A DNA stretch of 7,460 bases. It comes from UMGS1279 sp045577495 (GTDB taxonomy: Bacteria; Bacillota; Clostridia; Oscillospirales; Acutalibacteraceae). Below, one piece after another: positions 6,859 through 7,460 of this stretch (position 1 is its first letter; each line of letters begins with the position of its first letter). The notes beneath the pieces were generated by a model. That model was not told where the DNA came from. It saw only the letters and a list, made by a program, of their open reading frames with translations, and did no database searches. The stretch lies in assembly GCA_045577495.1 (NCBI GenBank), contig JAZNIK010000037.1:1-7460 (forward strand), written 5' to 3'. Made by a program: the position numbers and the translations under genes.

Positions 6859-6897
6859 ATAACCCCCGTGTTCAAGCGAACACGGGGGTTATTTTAT
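6859..6897. terminator. Intrinsic terminator between convergent genes
   Basis: ATAACCCCCGTGTTC (6859-6873) pairs perfectly with GAACACGGGGGTTAT (6878-6892) around an AAGC loop, with a short T-rich tail (ATTTTAT, 6891-6897) on the plus strand. It ends the 225-aa gene. The small HTH gene converges on it from the right. The minus-strand tail beyond the stem has no good T-run, so termination in that direction would be weaker. Confidence 0.85.
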
Positions 6898-6921
6898 GTG
6901 TTGATTTGCGTTTTGGCAAGG

Positions 6922-7125
6922 TTATTTTTTATTTACATATTCTGCTATATCTTGTATGTTACAATCTAATGCGTTACAAATTTTATCTAATGTTTTGGTT
7001 TCTACATTTTCGTTTGCCTTTAATCTTCTTATTGTTTTACTGTCAATACCACATTCTTCACGCAATCTATAGGTAGAAAAATTCTTTTGTTTCATTGTAA
7101 TCCATAATTTATCAAATGTTATCAT
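6922..7125 (-). CDS. Small Cro/C1-type (XRE, HTH_26-like) DNA-binding protein
   Basis: This 67-aa protein is essentially one helix-turn-helix domain. Helix 2 is about STYRLREECGI (17-27), the recognition helix about DSKTIRRLKANE (28-39), and TLDKICNALDCNIQDIAEYV (45-64) is the usual C-terminal helix pair. It is probably a repressor-like regulator that works as a dimer. The frame is open to an ATG at 7143, but the ATG at 7125 is chosen because AAGGGGG (7138-7132 on the minus strand) sits 6 nt before it, while 7143 has no ribosome binding site. It faces away from a perfect consensus promoter whose -35 box overlaps its ribosome binding site, so binding there could control both directions. A palindrome GTTAT-C-ATAAC (7118-7128) covers its start codon. 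The targets are inferred. Confidence 0.85.
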   Translation of the reverse strand: MITFDKLWITMKQKNFSTYRLREECGIDSKTIRRLKANENVETKTLDKICNALDCNIQDIAEYVNKK

Positions 7126-7129
7126 AACA

Positions 7130-7183
7130 ATCCCCCTTGACATTCTTTATTATGGGGGTTATAATCCTAAATATTAAGGGGAT
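7130..7183. repeat. Imperfect inverted repeat around the divergent promoter
   Basis: ATCCCCCTTGACATT (about 7130-7144) is matched in inverted orientation by AATATTAAGGGGAT (about 7169-7182), allowing one gap and two mismatches. The arms flank the -10 region of the rightward consensus promoter; the left arm contains its -35 box. The arrangement fits an operator pair for the adjacent HTH protein, but binding is not shown by the sequence. Confidence 0.4.
7137..7165 (+). promoter_or_regulatory. Perfect consensus promoter (TTGACA-17-TATAAT)
   Basis: TTGACA (7137-7142) and TATAAT (7160-7165) are separated by exactly 17 bp, matching the housekeeping consensus at all twelve positions. Transcription would start near 7172 and run right through the 7251 promoter and the hairpin RNA. 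The -35 box overlaps the 5' region of the leftward HTH gene. Promoters this strong are often held down by a repressor, and the adjacent HTH protein is the obvious candidate. Confidence 0.8.
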
Positions 7184-7199
7184 ATAAACACCATAACAA
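7171..7199 (-). promoter_or_regulatory. Possible promoter for the small HTH gene
   Basis: On the minus strand, TTGTTA (7199-7194) and TAATAT (7176-7171) are 17 bp apart; the -10 box matches the consensus at four of six positions. This would place the start near 7164 and give a leader of about 40 nt. A second option is TATAAC (7163-7158) with a poor -35 box. Either way the leftward promoter overlaps the rightward consensus promoter. Confidence 0.4.
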
Positions 7200-7250
7200 A
7201 AGGATACTTTTATTTAATATGGCGAATTTTTAACATTTTTACAACGATAG

Positions 7251-7279
7251 TTGAAAAAAATAATGAAATGTGGTATTAT
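7251..7279 (+). promoter_or_regulatory. Extended -10 promoter at the base of the hairpin RNA
   Basis: TTGAAA (7251-7256) and TATTAT (7274-7279) are 17 bp apart, with TGG (7271-7273) in front of the -10 box giving an extended -10 element. The predicted start, about 7285-7287, falls at the first base pairs of the long hairpin. Confidence 0.75.
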
Positions 7280-7283
7280 AGCT

Positions 7284-7428
7284 TTGCTACACAAATTTAA
7301 TAGTCTCTACACGGGGGATAATACCTTGGTAAAAGGTGTTTTCCTCTTATTCCCGTGTGGAGTAAATTTGTGTAGCAACAACCGAGGACAAACACTTTTT
7401 CGGCACACTCTTCGGGGTGTGCTTTTTT
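7284..7428 (+). ncRNA. Structured small RNA or leader RNA of unknown family
   Basis: A 95-nt imperfect hairpin (7284-7378) is followed by a terminator. The basal stem is 16 perfect pairs (7284-7299 with 7363-7378). Then come a 5-nt bulge (7300-7304), an 11-bp stem with one G-U pair (7305-7315 with 7352-7362), a short ATAA/TTAT helix (7318-7321 with 7347-7350), and an apical ACCTT/AAGGT hairpin (7323-7327 with 7333-7337) next to an unpaired TTTTCCTC-like stretch. A linker (7379-7402) can form a weak CCGA/TCGG hairpin that overlaps the terminator base. The predicted transcript is about 142 nt. It does not show the signatures I know for T-box, SRP, tracrRNA or common riboswitches. It could be an independent sRNA or a leader that controls the gene at 7443. 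Confidence 0.65.
7403..7428 (+). terminator. UUCG-capped intrinsic terminator after the hairpin RNA
   Basis: GCACACTC (7403-7410) pairs with GGGTGTGC (7415-7422), eight pairs with one G-U, around a TTCG tetraloop, followed by six T residues (7423-7428). It is a textbook intrinsic terminator, placed 14 nt before the next start codon. Expression of that gene therefore depends on readthrough, antitermination or a promoter not seen here. Confidence 0.92.
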
Positions 7429-7442
7429 ATTGAGGTATATAT

Positions 7443-7460
7443 ATGTTTAATAAGAAATTA
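7443..7460 (+). CDS. Start of a coding region cut by the window edge
   Basis: An ATG at 7443 follows GAGGT (7432-7436) at a spacing of 6 nt, and the frame reads MFNKKL to the end of the window. Six codons are too few to suggest a product. Its position directly after the structured RNA and terminator is the layout expected for a gene controlled by transcription attenuation, but it could also be an unrelated neighbour of an sRNA gene. Confidence 0.55.

Noticed and set aside
6849..7076. Rightward open frame after the 225-aa gene
   Set aside because: It crosses the strong terminator hairpin and lies antisense to the small HTH gene, which has a clear domain and ribosome binding site.
7284..7378. 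Miniature inverted-repeat transposable element
   Set aside because: The 16-bp arms fit, but no target-site duplication is visible, and the promoter and terminator placement favours an RNA gene. Not fully excluded without copies elsewhere in the genome.
7284..7428. 6S RNA, SRP RNA, T-box, tracrRNA or retron RNA as identity of the hairpin RNA
   Set aside because: It is shorter than 6S RNA and lacks its large central bubble. It has no SRP GGAA apical motif, no T-box sequence, no repeat or anti-repeat, and no convincing msr/msd layout; a terminator would also separate it from any reverse transcriptase.
7251..7433. Open frame across the hairpin RNA, including an ATG at 7263
   Set aside because: It has no ribosome binding site, and the frame covers a promoter -10 box, both hairpin arms and the terminator. 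The composition fits structured RNA rather than a protein.

Overview
The window looks like chromosomal DNA from a low-GC Gram-positive bacterium of the Clostridia, plausibly an Oscillospirales/Ruminococcaceae-type gut organism. The support is AT-rich coding sequence, strong AGGAGG-type ribosome binding sites, sigma-A-like promoters with 17-bp spacers, U-tailed intrinsic terminators, and an ftsE-ftsX-hydrolase-S41 protease gene order known from Firmicutes. The taxon is inferred from style and synteny only.

Left and centre (1-6096) form a cell-envelope block read left to right. A good promoter and a 100-nt leader with two abutting palindromes precede a PucR/CdaR-type regulator. Then come ftsE and ftsX (overlapping by 4 nt) and a secreted coiled-coil M23 peptidase with an apparently complete active site. 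The likely working unit is FtsEX, an ABC-type transmembrane switch, controlling the outside M23 hydrolase through its coiled coil during growth or division. A strong intrinsic terminator follows the M23 gene. Immediately after it, with no room for a separate promoter, come a TTG-started membrane-anchored PDZ/S41 protease and a VanZ-family membrane protein, overlapping by 1 nt.

The right part (6097-7460) is different in character. A gene with its own promoter encodes an unrecognised 225-aa protein with beta-propeller-like strand patterns, and it ends at a 15-bp terminator hairpin. Convergent to it is a 67-aa Cro/C1-type helix-turn-helix protein. Its upstream region carries a perfect consensus promoter (TTGACA-17-TATAAT) firing the other way. 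The 317-nt stretch after this small gene (7126-7442) has no convincing protein gene. It holds a second promoter, a 95-nt imperfect hairpin whose 16-bp perfect basal stem begins at the predicted +1, and a UUCG-capped intrinsic terminator. This is best read as a small RNA gene or a cis-acting leader. A further coding region begins at 7443 and runs off the window.

No CRISPR array, tRNA, rRNA, transposase or recognisable insertion sequence was seen. The least explained part is the divergent HTH/structured-RNA region at 7118-7460.
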